Assembly (NCBI RefSeq): GCF_938010505.1
Contig: NZ_CALLVP010000034.1
Coordinates: 1 to 8,317 of the forward strand
Origin: an uncultured Veillonella sp.
Lineage (GTDB): Bacteria > Bacillota > Negativicutes > Veillonellales > Veillonellaceae
Length of the DNA: 8,317 nucleotides
Direction of reading: 5' to 3'
The notes under the pieces are model-generated. The model was not told where the DNA came from, ran no database searches, and worked only from the letters and a program-made list of their open reading frames with translations. Both the position numbers and the translations under genes were made by a program. Of the stretch, positions 1-6,383 are shown in pieces (position 1 is the first letter of the stretch; every line of letters begins with the position of its first letter).

Positions 1-1027
1 TAGCTAAACCTGTAATATATTTAGCATGAACTAGCTCATGTTTAGTCATACCTAATAATACATTCTCTGCGGAATGTACTAAAATATCATCAATAATGGG
101 GTTACCACCTAGGTAGTGCTCCCCGTAATAATCGTAAAACAAACCTTCACGCAAACCACAACCGCCAACGACGAGTGTCTTAGTATTTACATAGTTAAAT
201 AGTTCTTCTACGATAGTAAGACCGGCAATAATGATATCGGCACGTTCTGATGATAAACCACTAATCTTTTTCCGTTCCTCTAGGGATTTACCTTTTATTT
301 CTTCAAAAATCTCATGGAATCTATGATATGGAATTTCATAGTTATGTAACTTTGTAATGGGATACGATAACTTTCGTTGGTCCATTTTAGCAATATTACG
401 AGCTGTACCACCGATACCAAGGAGCGGCAGCTTTACATTGCGAAGCCATGTATATTCCTTAATAGCTTTCTTTACGGCTTTCGTCATTTTTTCAAGCTCT
501 TTAAAGGTATACTCATCCCCTTTTTGATAAATACCCGTTAAGGTAAGAGCCCCTATAGGTAAGCTTACCGATTTTGAGATATGGCGATTTCGTACAAGGG
601 TTACCTCCGTACTGGCACCACCTAAATCAAAGATAATAAAGTCTTTAAGGCCAATAGTGTTGATCACACCAAGAAAACCTAAGCGAGCCTCTTCTTCACC
701 AGCAATACACTCTAAATCGAGTCCTGTTCGCGCTTTAACAGCCTTGATAAAATGTTCCCCATTTTTTGCAAGCCGCACTGCAGCGGTAGCAACAGCCCTA
801 ATTTTATCGACTTCCATGGCCTCCGCCATATGGACAAAAGCTTTTAAAGAGCGCAAAGAGCGTTCCATAGCCTCATGAGTCAATGCATGAGCGCCCCACA
901 TATTTTCACTGAGACGTACACTATTCTTTTCTTGGTATATAAGTCTATAACTACCTGTTTTAGAAATCTCATATATGACAAATCTAACGGAGTTAGAACC
1001 TAAATCTATAAATGCAATGCGTTTCAT
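1..1027 (-). CDS. ppx: Ppx/GppA-family phosphatase (exopolyphosphatase / pppGpp phosphohydrolase), 3' end cut by window edge
   Basis: The first 342 residues are open from the ATG at 1027 to the window edge with no stop. Seen: an N-terminal actin-like ATPase fold with AFIDLGSNSVRF at residues 5-16, ATAAVRLAKNG near 80-90, GEEEARLGF at 110-118 (this Glu-rich stretch holds the catalytic base in Ppx/GppA enzymes), FDLGGASTEV at 133-142, GIGGTARNIAKM at 204-215 and GLSSERADIIIAG at 257-269. Family members hydrolyse terminal phosphates of polyphosphate or the 5' phosphate of pppGpp in the cytoplasm. Residues after about 310 look like the start of the C-terminal helical HD-like domain of the roughly 500-residue forms, so perhaps a third of the protein lies outside. 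The start is supported by an AAGGGGAG site four bases upstream. Sequence alone does not separate Ppx from GppA, so the symbol is provisional. The gene follows its own terminator and promoter and is probably not cotranscribed with tatD. Confidence 0.9.
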   Translation of the reverse strand, partial: MKRIAFIDLGSNSVRFVIYEISKTGSYRLIYQEKNSVRLSENMWGAHALTHEAMERSLRSLKAFVHMAEAMEVDKIRAVATAAVRLAKNGEHFIKAVKARTGLDLECIAGEEEARLGFLGVINTIGLKDFIIFDLGGASTEVTLVRNRHISKSVSLPIGALTLTGIYQKGDEYTFKELEKMTKAVKKAIKEYTWLRNVKLPLLGIGGTARNIAKMDQRKLSYPITKLHNYEIPYHRFHEIFEEIKGKSLEERKKISGLSSERADIIIAGLTIVEELFNYVNTKTLVVGGCGLREGLFYDYYGEHYLGGNPIIDDILVHSAENVLLGMTKHELVHAKYITGLA

Positions 1028-1031
1028 GCCG

Positions 1032-1039
1032 CTCCCCTT
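1032..1039 (-). promoter_or_regulatory. Ribosome binding site of the Ppx/GppA gene
   Basis: On the minus strand this reads AAGGGGAG and lies four bases before the ATG at 1027. It fixes the start, which puts the conserved DLGSNS motif at residues 8-13 as expected for the family. Confidence 0.6.
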
Positions 1040-1062
1040 ATCTTACTACTGTTCAGTATGAA

Positions 1063-1076
1063 TATACTTTAGTATA
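1063..1076. repeat. 14-bp perfect palindrome TATACT-TT-AGTATA upstream of the Ppx/GppA gene
   Basis: TATACT (1063-1068) and AGTATA (1071-1076) are perfect inverted copies separated by two bases. A further near-copy, AGTATG, lies at 1055-1060, so three related hexamers sit in 22 bp. The palindrome overlaps the proposed -10 element and likely transcription start of the downstream gene. It could be an operator, but in AT-rich DNA it could also be a by-product of the -10 sequence. No regulator is identified. Confidence 0.35.
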
Positions 1077-1099
1077 CCATAGAAAAACGCGATTCTCAT
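1071..1099 (-). promoter_or_regulatory. Likely sigma-A-type promoter of the Ppx/GppA gene, overlapping the upstream terminator
   Basis: On the minus strand, -35 ATGAGA (1099-1094, four of six matches to TTGACA) is followed by a 17-base spacer and -10 TATACT (1076-1071, five of six matches to TATAAT). The -10 is preceded by TGG, which makes it an extended -10. The -35 lies in the left arm and loop of the terminator hairpin at 1084-1121. The predicted start is near 1064, giving a leader of roughly 37 bases. Assigned by eye. Confidence 0.45.
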
Positions 1100-1121
1100 C
1101 GATAAGAGAGAATCGCGTTTT
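1084..1121 (-). terminator. Rho-independent terminator closing the holB-tatD operon
   Basis: A perfect 14-bp stem (1084-1097 with 1108-1121), with CGCGATTCTC forming its GC-containing core, closes a 10-base loop. Read on the minus strand, the stem ends in GCGTTTTTCT, giving the U tract. It lies 112 bases past the tatD stop, and that 3' stretch contains no convincing gene. The A/T flanks would also allow plus-strand termination, but no plus-strand gene feeds into it. Confidence 0.85.
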
Positions 1122-1233
1122 ATGATTTATAATTCTATTTAATGTAAGAGTGTATTCTAGTACTCAAAACCTCGATTATTAGAATTCAGCAAATAGTTCA
1201 ATTACTAGCATTTATTTTTACTAGTATCTATAT

Positions 1234-2004
1234 TTACTGGATACCAAATACTCGTTTGCCATTATTGAACGTAATTTCGCAGAACTCATCTACATCGAGA
1301 CCTTTAAGACTTGCAATTTCTTCTGCAACAAACTGCGTTTTACTAGGGTCATTTCGACGACCTCTAAACGGAGGCGGTGTTAAATACGGTGAGTCCGTTT
1401 CAATAAGAATTCGATCTAATGGTACTTGTCTTGCCACTTCCTTAAGATTTGTAGACTTAGGGAATACTACAGGCCCTGCAAAGGAAATATAAAAGCCCAT
1501 TTTAATGGCCTCTTTTGCCATCTCCCAGCTGCCAGAATAGCAATGGAAAATGCCCCAGTTATTTTTACCTTCATTGCGCAAGATATTCATAATATCGCCA
1601 TGCGCATCACGATCGTGAATAATAATCGGCAAATCTACTTCACGAGCAAGCTCTAGCTGACGAATAAATACGCGTCTTTGTGTTTCACGGTCCGAAAAAT
1701 CATAGTAATAATCCAAACCGATTTCACCAATAGCACGAACCTTATCGTTGTTGAGAGCTTGGTCTTTATAGAACTCGTAGTCCTCCTCTGTAAAGTCTTT
1801 AGACTCATGAGGGTGAGTCCCTACAGCAGCATATAATCGGTCATATTGTTTCGCTAAAGCTAAACCAGATTCTACGGTACTGCGGTCTACACCAGGAATC
1901 ATAATATATTCTACACCTACATCAAAACAAGCTTGTAACATCTCATTACAGTCATTACTAAAACGTCCGTCATTCACATGAGCATGTGTATCAAAGAGTT
2001 TCAT
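1234..2004 (-). CDS. tatD: TatD-family metal-dependent hydrolase / DNase
   Basis: This 256-residue protein is the usual length of TatD/YcfH-type hydrolases, amidohydrolase-fold enzymes that use two divalent metals; studied members have DNase activity. Metal ligands are visible: HAH at 7-9, GTHPH at 62-66, the bridging Glu in GEIGLDYYY at 93-101 (E94), H130 in IIHDRDAHGD, H154 in FHCYSG and D204 in ETDSPYL. All catalytic positions are intact. The ATG overlaps the metG TAA by one base (TAATG). The best upstream purine run, AGGAAG, is about 13 bases away, so translation is probably coupled to metG. In B. subtilis the orthologous yabD also follows metS. It is the last gene before the operon terminator. 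The exact substrate cannot be read from sequence. Confidence 0.95.
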   Translation of the reverse strand: MKLFDTHAHVNDGRFSNDCNEMLQACFDVGVEYIMIPGVDRSTVESGLALAKQYDRLYAAVGTHPHESKDFTEEDYEFYKDQALNNDKVRAIGEIGLDYYYDFSDRETQRRVFIRQLELAREVDLPIIIHDRDAHGDIMNILRNEGKNNWGIFHCYSGSWEMAKEAIKMGFYISFAGPVVFPKSTNLKEVARQVPLDRILIETDSPYLTPPPFRGRRNDPSKTQFVAEEIASLKGLDVDEFCEITFNNGKRVFGIQ

Positions 2005-3947
2005 TATTTAACCACACTTCCTGCCGGTAATGATTCGATATTTGTTACCTCTAAATGTTCTTCCCAATCAGAGGCGGACAAGATCATCCCATAAGACTCG
2101 ATGCCCATCATCTTTTTAGGAGCCAAGTTAGACAAGTAAATTACCTTTTTACCAACCATCGCTTCAGGTTCATAATATTGAGAGATACCGCTTAACACTG
2201 TACGCTGCTCAATACCGATATCCAATACAAATTTCAACAATTTCTTAGACTTTGGCACTTTTTCACAACTTACAACTTTAGCCACACGAAGATCGAGTTT
2301 CTCAAAGTCATCATAGGTGATGTTTTCTTTTAATGGTGGAATATTAGACGTATCTACAGTTTCTTCAGCTTGAACTGGAGCAGTTTCTACCATTTCAGGA
2401 ATTTCAAAGCGCGGGTAAATAGGATCACCTTTCACAACTTTAGTACCCGTTGGCAATGCACCCCAAGTTTTAGCGTCTTCCAATGTCGCCTTACCAAAAC
2501 CTACGAGCCCTAATTGATTCCAAATTTTTGGAGCCCCTACTGGAATTACAGGACTTGCCAAGATGGCGATAATACGCAACGCCTCTGCCAAATGATACAT
2601 AGCAGATTGAAGGCGAGCTTTATCTTTTTCATCTTCAGATTTAGCCAATACCCAAGGCATAGTTTCATCGATGTATTTATTCATACGGCCAATAAATGCC
2701 CATACGGCTTTAATACCTTTGTTAAGCTCCATGTTTTCCATGGCCGCATCAAACTCTTTCACAGTTTGAACTGCTAATGCAGATACGTCGCGGTCTAAAT
2801 CATCCATATCATCATATTTTGTAATCACACCACCATGGTATTTTTCAATCATAGCGATGGTACGGTTCAACAAGTTACCTAGGTCATTAGATAGATCTGC
2901 ATTGATTTTTGTAACGAAGTTAGGCAACGTGAAATTACCGTCATTACCAAGCGTAATTTCACTCAATAAGTAGTAACGCAAAGAGTCTGCACCATACGTT
3001 TCAATCAATGGAATTGGATCGATAACATTGCCCAAGGATTTACTCATCTTCGTGCCGTCAACGATCATCCAACCGTGGCCAAATACCTTTTTAGGCAATG
3101 GCAACTCAAGGCTCATGAGCATCATAGGCCAAATAATAGTATGGAATCGAACAATTTCCTTACCTACCAAATGAAGATCTGCTGGCCAGTATTTTTTGTA
3201 TAATTCGACATCTCCATCAAATGGAGCAAGAGCGCTGATATAGTTCACCAATGCATCAAACCAAACATAGACTACATGTTTAGGATCGAAGGGAACCTTA
3301 ATCCCCCAGTCAAAAGATGTACGAGATACTGCCAAGTCTTCTAGACCTTGTTTTACGAATTGAATCATCTCATTACGACGAGATTCAGGTTGAATGAAAT
3401 CAGGATTTTCTTCGATGAATTGTAACCATTGATCAGTATACTTGCCGAGTTTGAAGAAATAACTTTCTTCTTTTACTTTTTCTACAGGGCGGCCACAGTC
3501 AGGACATGTATGGTTTTCACCAAGCTTTTGCTCAGTCCAGAATGTCTCACAAGGCGTACAGTACCAACCTTCATATTCGGCCTTATAAATATCGCCTTTT
3601 TCGTAGGCTTTTGTAAATAATTCTTGTACTACTTTTTCATGACGTTCATCGGTAGTTCTAATAAAGTCATCATTGGAAATATGCATTTTTTCCCACAATG
3701 ATTTAAAGCCATTAACGATATTCGTCGTATACTCTAATGGTGTAATATTTTGGGCTTCTGCAGCGCGTTGGATTTTTTGGCCATGTTCATCAGAACCAGT
3801 CAAGAAACGTACGTCATAACCGGCCAATCGCTTAAAACGAGCAATCGTATCTGCTACAGATGTACAGTACGTATGACCAATGTGCAACTTAGCACTTGGA
3901 TAATAAATAGGTGTCGTAATATAATACGTTTTTTTTGTATCTCCCAT
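2004..3947 (-). CDS. metG: Methionyl-tRNA synthetase with C-terminal tRNA-binding domain
   Basis: This class I synthetase charges tRNA(Met) with methionine in the cytoplasm. At 647 residues it matches the long bacterial form. Seen: the HIGH signature at 22-25 after TTPIYYPSAKL, GSDEHGQKIQ at 51-60, a zinc knuckle of four cysteines (CTPC at 130-133 and CPDC at 148-151), and the catalytic KMSKS loop at 300-304. An anticodon-binding helical domain follows. The last 110 or so residues form an EMAP/Trbp111-type OB-fold tRNA-binding domain, with DLRVAKVVSCEKVPKSKKLL and a GMILSAS motif near the C-terminus. The acidic, Glu/Thr-rich stretch around 515-540 is probably a linker between the two parts. 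The start has an AAGGAG site seven bases upstream. The gene lies 34 bases after rsmI and overlaps tatD by one base. Confidence 0.98.
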   Translation of the reverse strand: MGDTKKTYYITTPIYYPSAKLHIGHTYCTSVADTIARFKRLAGYDVRFLTGSDEHGQKIQRAAEAQNITPLEYTTNIVNGFKSLWEKMHISNDDFIRTTDERHEKVVQELFTKAYEKGDIYKAEYEGWYCTPCETFWTEQKLGENHTCPDCGRPVEKVKEESYFFKLGKYTDQWLQFIEENPDFIQPESRRNEMIQFVKQGLEDLAVSRTSFDWGIKVPFDPKHVVYVWFDALVNYISALAPFDGDVELYKKYWPADLHLVGKEIVRFHTIIWPMMLMSLELPLPKKVFGHGWMIVDGTKMSKSLGNVIDPIPLIETYGADSLRYYLLSEITLGNDGNFTLPNFVTKINADLSNDLGNLLNRTIAMIEKYHGGVITKYDDMDDLDRDVSALAVQTVKEFDAAMENMELNKGIKAVWAFIGRMNKYIDETMPWVLAKSEDEKDKARLQSAMYHLAEALRIIAILASPVIPVGAPKIWNQLGLVGFGKATLEDAKTWGALPTGTKVVKGDPIYPRFEIPEMVETAPVQAEETVDTSNIPPLKENITYDDFEKLDLRVAKVVSCEKVPKSKKLLKFVLDIGIEQRTVLSGISQYYEPEAMVGKKVIYLSNLAPKKMMGIESYGMILSASDWEEHLEVTNIESLPAGSVVK

Positions 3948-3954
3948 GATGAGT

Positions 3955-3960
3955 CTCCTT
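3955..3960 (-). promoter_or_regulatory. Ribosome binding site of metG
   Basis: AAGGAG on the minus strand, seven bases before the metG ATG. It begins two bases downstream of the small hairpin at 3963-3982, so any structural change there could affect its access. Confidence 0.7.
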
Positions 3961-3962
3961 CT

Positions 3963-3982
3963 AACCTTCGAATGGGAAGGTT
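3963..3982 (-). other. Small hairpin in the rsmI-metG spacer
   Basis: AACCTTC and GAAGGTT form a perfect 7-bp stem around a 6-base loop. The hairpin starts in the rsmI stop codon and ends two bases before the metG ribosome binding site. No U tract follows, so it is not a standard terminator. It could stabilise mRNA ends or modulate metG translation. No T-box or S-box landmarks are present, and the 34-base space is too short for either. Confidence 0.4.
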
Positions 3983-4830
3983 TAACGTTCTACAATATTA
4001 TATACATCCCGGCGGGAAACGTTAAAACGCTTTGCCACCTGGCGAATAGCTTCTTTTTTCGGCACCCCTGTATCTACAAGGGCTTGCACAGCATCTACGT
4101 AAGATACTGGTTTATCTGACACTTCACTACTATCGGACTCCACTGTATCAGCACCGCCTACAATGAGGACAAACTCCCCTTTATAAGTAAGCTGTTCTAA
4201 ATCCTTTACAAGGCTTTCCAAATCGGTGCGTACAAAGGTTTCAAACTTCTTCGTCAATTCTCTTGCCACCGTAATGGAACGATTGCCAAAGGCTTCATAC
4301 ATATCTTGTAACACCTCTTTCAATCGATGAGGGGCTTCATAAAACATGAGTGTTCCCGTTACTTGTGAAAGTCGTTGTAATTCTTCAACCCGATGTTTCC
4401 CCCGCTTAGGCAAGAATCCGGCGAAGGTAAACGATTTAGTGTCTAGTCCAGATGCAATAAGCGCCGTTAACGCTGCATTAGCACCTGGTAAAGGCACTAC
4501 TGTTATACCTTCTTCAATGGCCTTTGTAACAAGGTCTGCCCCTGGGTCGGAAATAGCAGGCATCCCCGCATCACTGACACAAGCTACCGACTGTCCTTCT
4601 AACAAGAACTCTATAATATAGGCCCCCTTCTCCTCCTTATTATGTTCATGATAAGAAATCAAAGGCTTTTTAATATCAAAATGTTTTAATAATATACCTG
4701 TATGACGAGTATCCTCAGCAGCGATTGCATCAACTTCACCCAAAATACGAACGGATCGATACGTCATATCTTCTAGATTACCTATCGGTGTGGGCACCAA
4801 AAATAAGGTGCCCCATTTGTTATCGTTCAT
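3982..4830 (-). CDS. rsmI: 16S rRNA (cytidine1402-2'-O)-methyltransferase RsmI
   Basis: RsmI methylates the ribose 2'-O of C1402 in the 16S rRNA decoding centre with S-adenosylmethionine; it belongs to the tetrapyrrole-methylase fold. Seen, numbering from the ATG at 4830: VPTPIGNLEDMTYRS at 12-26, AEDTRHTGILL at 38-48, VSDAGMPAISDPG at 85-97, PLPGANAALTALIASGL at 113-129, FAGFLPKRGK at 136-145 and FYEAPHRLKEVL at 163-174. The last 27 residues look like the small helical helix-turn-helix tail common in this family. The 282-residue length is typical. The frame stays open upstream to 4929, but the added 33 residues are Arg/Cys-rich, lie inside trmN6 and are absent from known RsmI N-termini, so 4830 is preferred. 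The start overlaps the trmN6 end by 11 bases. In B. subtilis yazA separates the two genes; here nothing does. Confidence 0.96.
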   Translation of the reverse strand: MNDNKWGTLFLVPTPIGNLEDMTYRSVRILGEVDAIAAEDTRHTGILLKHFDIKKPLISYHEHNKEEKGAYIIEFLLEGQSVACVSDAGMPAISDPGADLVTKAIEEGITVVPLPGANAALTALIASGLDTKSFTFAGFLPKRGKHRVEELQRLSQVTGTLMFYEAPHRLKEVLQDMYEAFGNRSITVARELTKKFETFVRTDLESLVKDLEQLTYKGEFVLIVGGADTVESDSSEVSDKPVSYVDAVQALVDTGVPKKEAIRQVAKRFNVSRRDVYNIVER

Positions 4831-5545
4831 ACCAAGAGGACACCTCCTTCGTGTACACATTCGGTTTTTCATAAACGATAAGTGGTTGCTCCAGCACAAG
4901 ACCAGCCTGACCTTGATACATAGCCTCAATCAAAACTAATTTTGCCGGCTTATCCATCATGCCATGAACAAACCGAATTCGCTTTGCTTGAAAGTGTAAC
5001 ACTTCCAGTTCATGTAGTACATATTGTAGCCGGTTAGCACTATAGACCATCCACAAACGACCTTTACACTTAATAAAGGACTGTACGGCTTTTAAAACCT
5101 CTTTTAGAGATGTATGACCATCGTGAAGGGCTAATGCTCTTTCTTCAGATGTAGGCTTTGCTCCACTTTCACAATCATAAAAGGGCGGATTAACAATGAC
5201 ACCATCAAAAGGCTTATCTTGTATATCGCGATATGTTATATGACGGTAATCGCCGCACAACATCTTTACCACATCTTGTTTATGATTATGTTCTACGCTG
5301 CGCTGAGCCAACTCAACGAGAGTTTCATTAATTTCTATGCCTGTGATATGACCGGCCCCTAACGATGTACCTATAAGCGGCATGACACCCGTTCCCGTTC
5401 CAAGATCTACATAGGAATGACGACTGTTAAAGCAGCAAAAATGTATAAGCGCTATAGCATCAAAGGAAAAACGAAACATATCAAGGCGTTGATATATCTG
5501 CAAGTCATCGATAATTAAATCATCAAGGCGTTCTTGATCATTCAT
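4820..5545 (-). CDS. trmN6: tRNA1(Val) (adenine37-N6)-methyltransferase TrmN6 (YabB/YfiC type)
   Basis: This is a Rossmann-fold SAM-dependent N6-adenine methyltransferase. The family methylates A37 of tRNA1(Val) in E. coli, and the B. subtilis neighbour in this cluster is yabB. Seen in 241 residues: an N-terminal segment with FRFSFDAIAL at 24-33, equivalent to the family's F-x-F/Y-x-x-DAxLL stretch; SAM motif I VDLGTGTGVMPL at 46-57; acidic motif II GIEIN at 69-73; and the catalytic NPPF at 119-122, typical of amino-group methyltransferases. Length matches the family (about 245). The start overlaps the ricT end by eight bases (ATGAATGA), with GAGGTG about ten bases upstream. The C-terminus overlaps rsmI by 11 bases. 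The exact tRNA target in this organism is inferred by homology. Confidence 0.9.
   Translation of the reverse strand: MNDQERLDDLIIDDLQIYQRLDMFRFSFDAIALIHFCCFNSRHSYVDLGTGTGVMPLIGTSLGAGHITGIEINETLVELAQRSVEHNHKQDVVKMLCGDYRHITYRDIQDKPFDGVIVNPPFYDCESGAKPTSEERALALHDGHTSLKEVLKAVQSFIKCKGRLWMVYSANRLQYVLHELEVLHFQAKRIRFVHGMMDKPAKLVLIEAMYQGQAGLVLEQPLIVYEKPNVYTKEVSSWYER
4841..4850 (-). promoter_or_regulatory. Ribosome binding site of rsmI, inside trmN6
   Basis: The minus strand reads GAAGGAGGTG, a near-complete match to the 16S anti-SD. It ends ten bases before the ATG at 4830, somewhat longer than usual. It decides the start: any start further upstream would place this site inside rsmI itself. Confidence 0.65.
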
Positions 5546-6383
5546 CAGGCAATGCCACCTCGGACCAGTTTAAATCGATAGTACGACCCGCTTCGAGCTG
5601 TACCTTCACTGTATGCTTGTGATGATTTACCTTTAAAACTTTACCAATACCTTCGTCGGTAACAACCTCTTTACCAATGCCAGGAGGTGCTACCTCTTGA
5701 GGAGCTTGAGGACGTTCCTTTTTCACATATAGGTCGCCACCTTTTTTATATAAATCATCTTCATAGTTAAGGCAACACATTAATCGACCGCATACACCAG
5801 AAATTTTTGTAGGATTAAGACTCAAGTTTTGATCCTTTGCCATACGAATCGATACAGGTGTAAAGTCTCCTAAGAAATTAGAGCAACACAAAGATCGTCC
5901 ACAAGCGCCGATACCATTAAGTACTTTGGCTTCATCACGGACGCCCACTTGACGTAACTCGATACGCGTTCTAAATACAGTTGCCAAATCCTTAACGAGC
6001 TCACGGAAGTCGATACGACCATCCGCAGTAAAAAAGAATATAATTTTATTCATATCAAATGTGTATTCCACATTGATGAGTTTCATTGGTAATTTACGTT
6101 TTTCAATTTTTTCAAGACAAATTTCAAAGGCTTTTTCTTCGCGCTCTTTATTCTTCTCGATTTGTTTCAAATCTTTAGAAGTTGCCTGTCTGATAACAGG
6201 CTTAACAGGGGCAACAACAGAATCTTCGAAAACCTCTTTCGGTCCAATCACAACCGTGCCATATTCTACACCACGAGCTGTTTCAACGATAACTCCATCC
6301 CCAACGGATAGTTCTAATTGTTCAGGCTGAAAATAATAAATCTTTCCCGCCTTTTTAAAGCGTACGCCAACTATGGTTAGCAT
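5538..6383 (-). CDS. ricT: PSP1-domain protein RicT (YaaT)
   Basis: This 281-residue protein closely resembles B. subtilis YaaT/RicT (about 275 residues). RicT forms the Y-complex with RicA and RicF, binds [4Fe-4S] clusters and directs RNase Y mRNA maturation, affecting sporulation, competence and biofilm formation there. Seen: an N-terminal beta-rich region, a charged helical segment at about 68-97 (many Lys/Glu), the PSP1 C-terminal domain to about 145, and two matching cysteine clusters, CGRSLCC (161-167) and CGRLMCC (198-204). These bracket an invariant-looking stretch with GDFTPVSIRMAKDQNLSLNP. Those six cysteines are the likely cluster ligands. After residue 215 comes a short KOW/SH3-like tail (GIGKVLKVNHHKHTVKVQLE). 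The ATG directly abuts the holB TAA, with GGGAGGAGG five bases upstream. The gene overlaps trmN6 by eight bases, so yabA, present in the Bacillus cluster, is missing here. RicA and RicF partners are not in the window. Confidence 0.93.
   Translation of the reverse strand: MLTIVGVRFKKAGKIYYFQPEQLELSVGDGVIVETARGVEYGTVVIGPKEVFEDSVVAPVKPVIRQATSKDLKQIEKNKEREEKAFEICLEKIEKRKLPMKLINVEYTFDMNKIIFFFTADGRIDFRELVKDLATVFRTRIELRQVGVRDEAKVLNGIGACGRSLCCSNFLGDFTPVSIRMAKDQNLSLNPTKISGVCGRLMCCLNYEDDLYKKGGDLYVKKERPQAPQEVAPPGIGKEVVTDEGIGKVLKVNHHKHTVKVQLEAGRTIDLNWSEVALPDE

Noticed and set aside
657..878. Plus-strand open frame of 73 codons rich in Ser/Ala/Lys
   Set aside because: It lies wholly antisense inside the Ppx/GppA gene, whose motifs are clear; it has no convincing ribosome binding site and a low-complexity composition.
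1179..1211. Ten-codon minus-strand frame (MLVIELFAEF) in the tatD-ppx gap
   Set aside because: It has no ribosome binding site and is far too short to tell from chance.
1122..1233. TTGA-type -35-like hexamers in the 3' stretch after tatD
   Set aside because: No good -10 lies at 16-18 bases, and any transcript would run straight into the terminator at 1121-1084.
1256..1656. Two overlapping plus-strand open frames opposite tatD
   Set aside because: Both are shadows of the tatD coding strand, which carries all metal-ligand motifs; no family features.
3948..3981. T-box or S-box riboswitch before metG
   Set aside because: The spacer is only 34 bases and lacks the conserved T-box or SAM-riboswitch elements.
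2514..4025. Plus-strand open frames opposite metG and the metG-rsmI junction
   Set aside because: They are antisense to a fully intact methionyl-tRNA synthetase, and their composition is that of reverse-strand shadows.
4831..4929. 33-residue N-terminal extension of RsmI
   Set aside because: It is Arg/Cys-rich, overlaps trmN6 coding sequence and lies upstream of the strong SD. The family N-terminus begins just before the GTLFLVPTPIGN segment.
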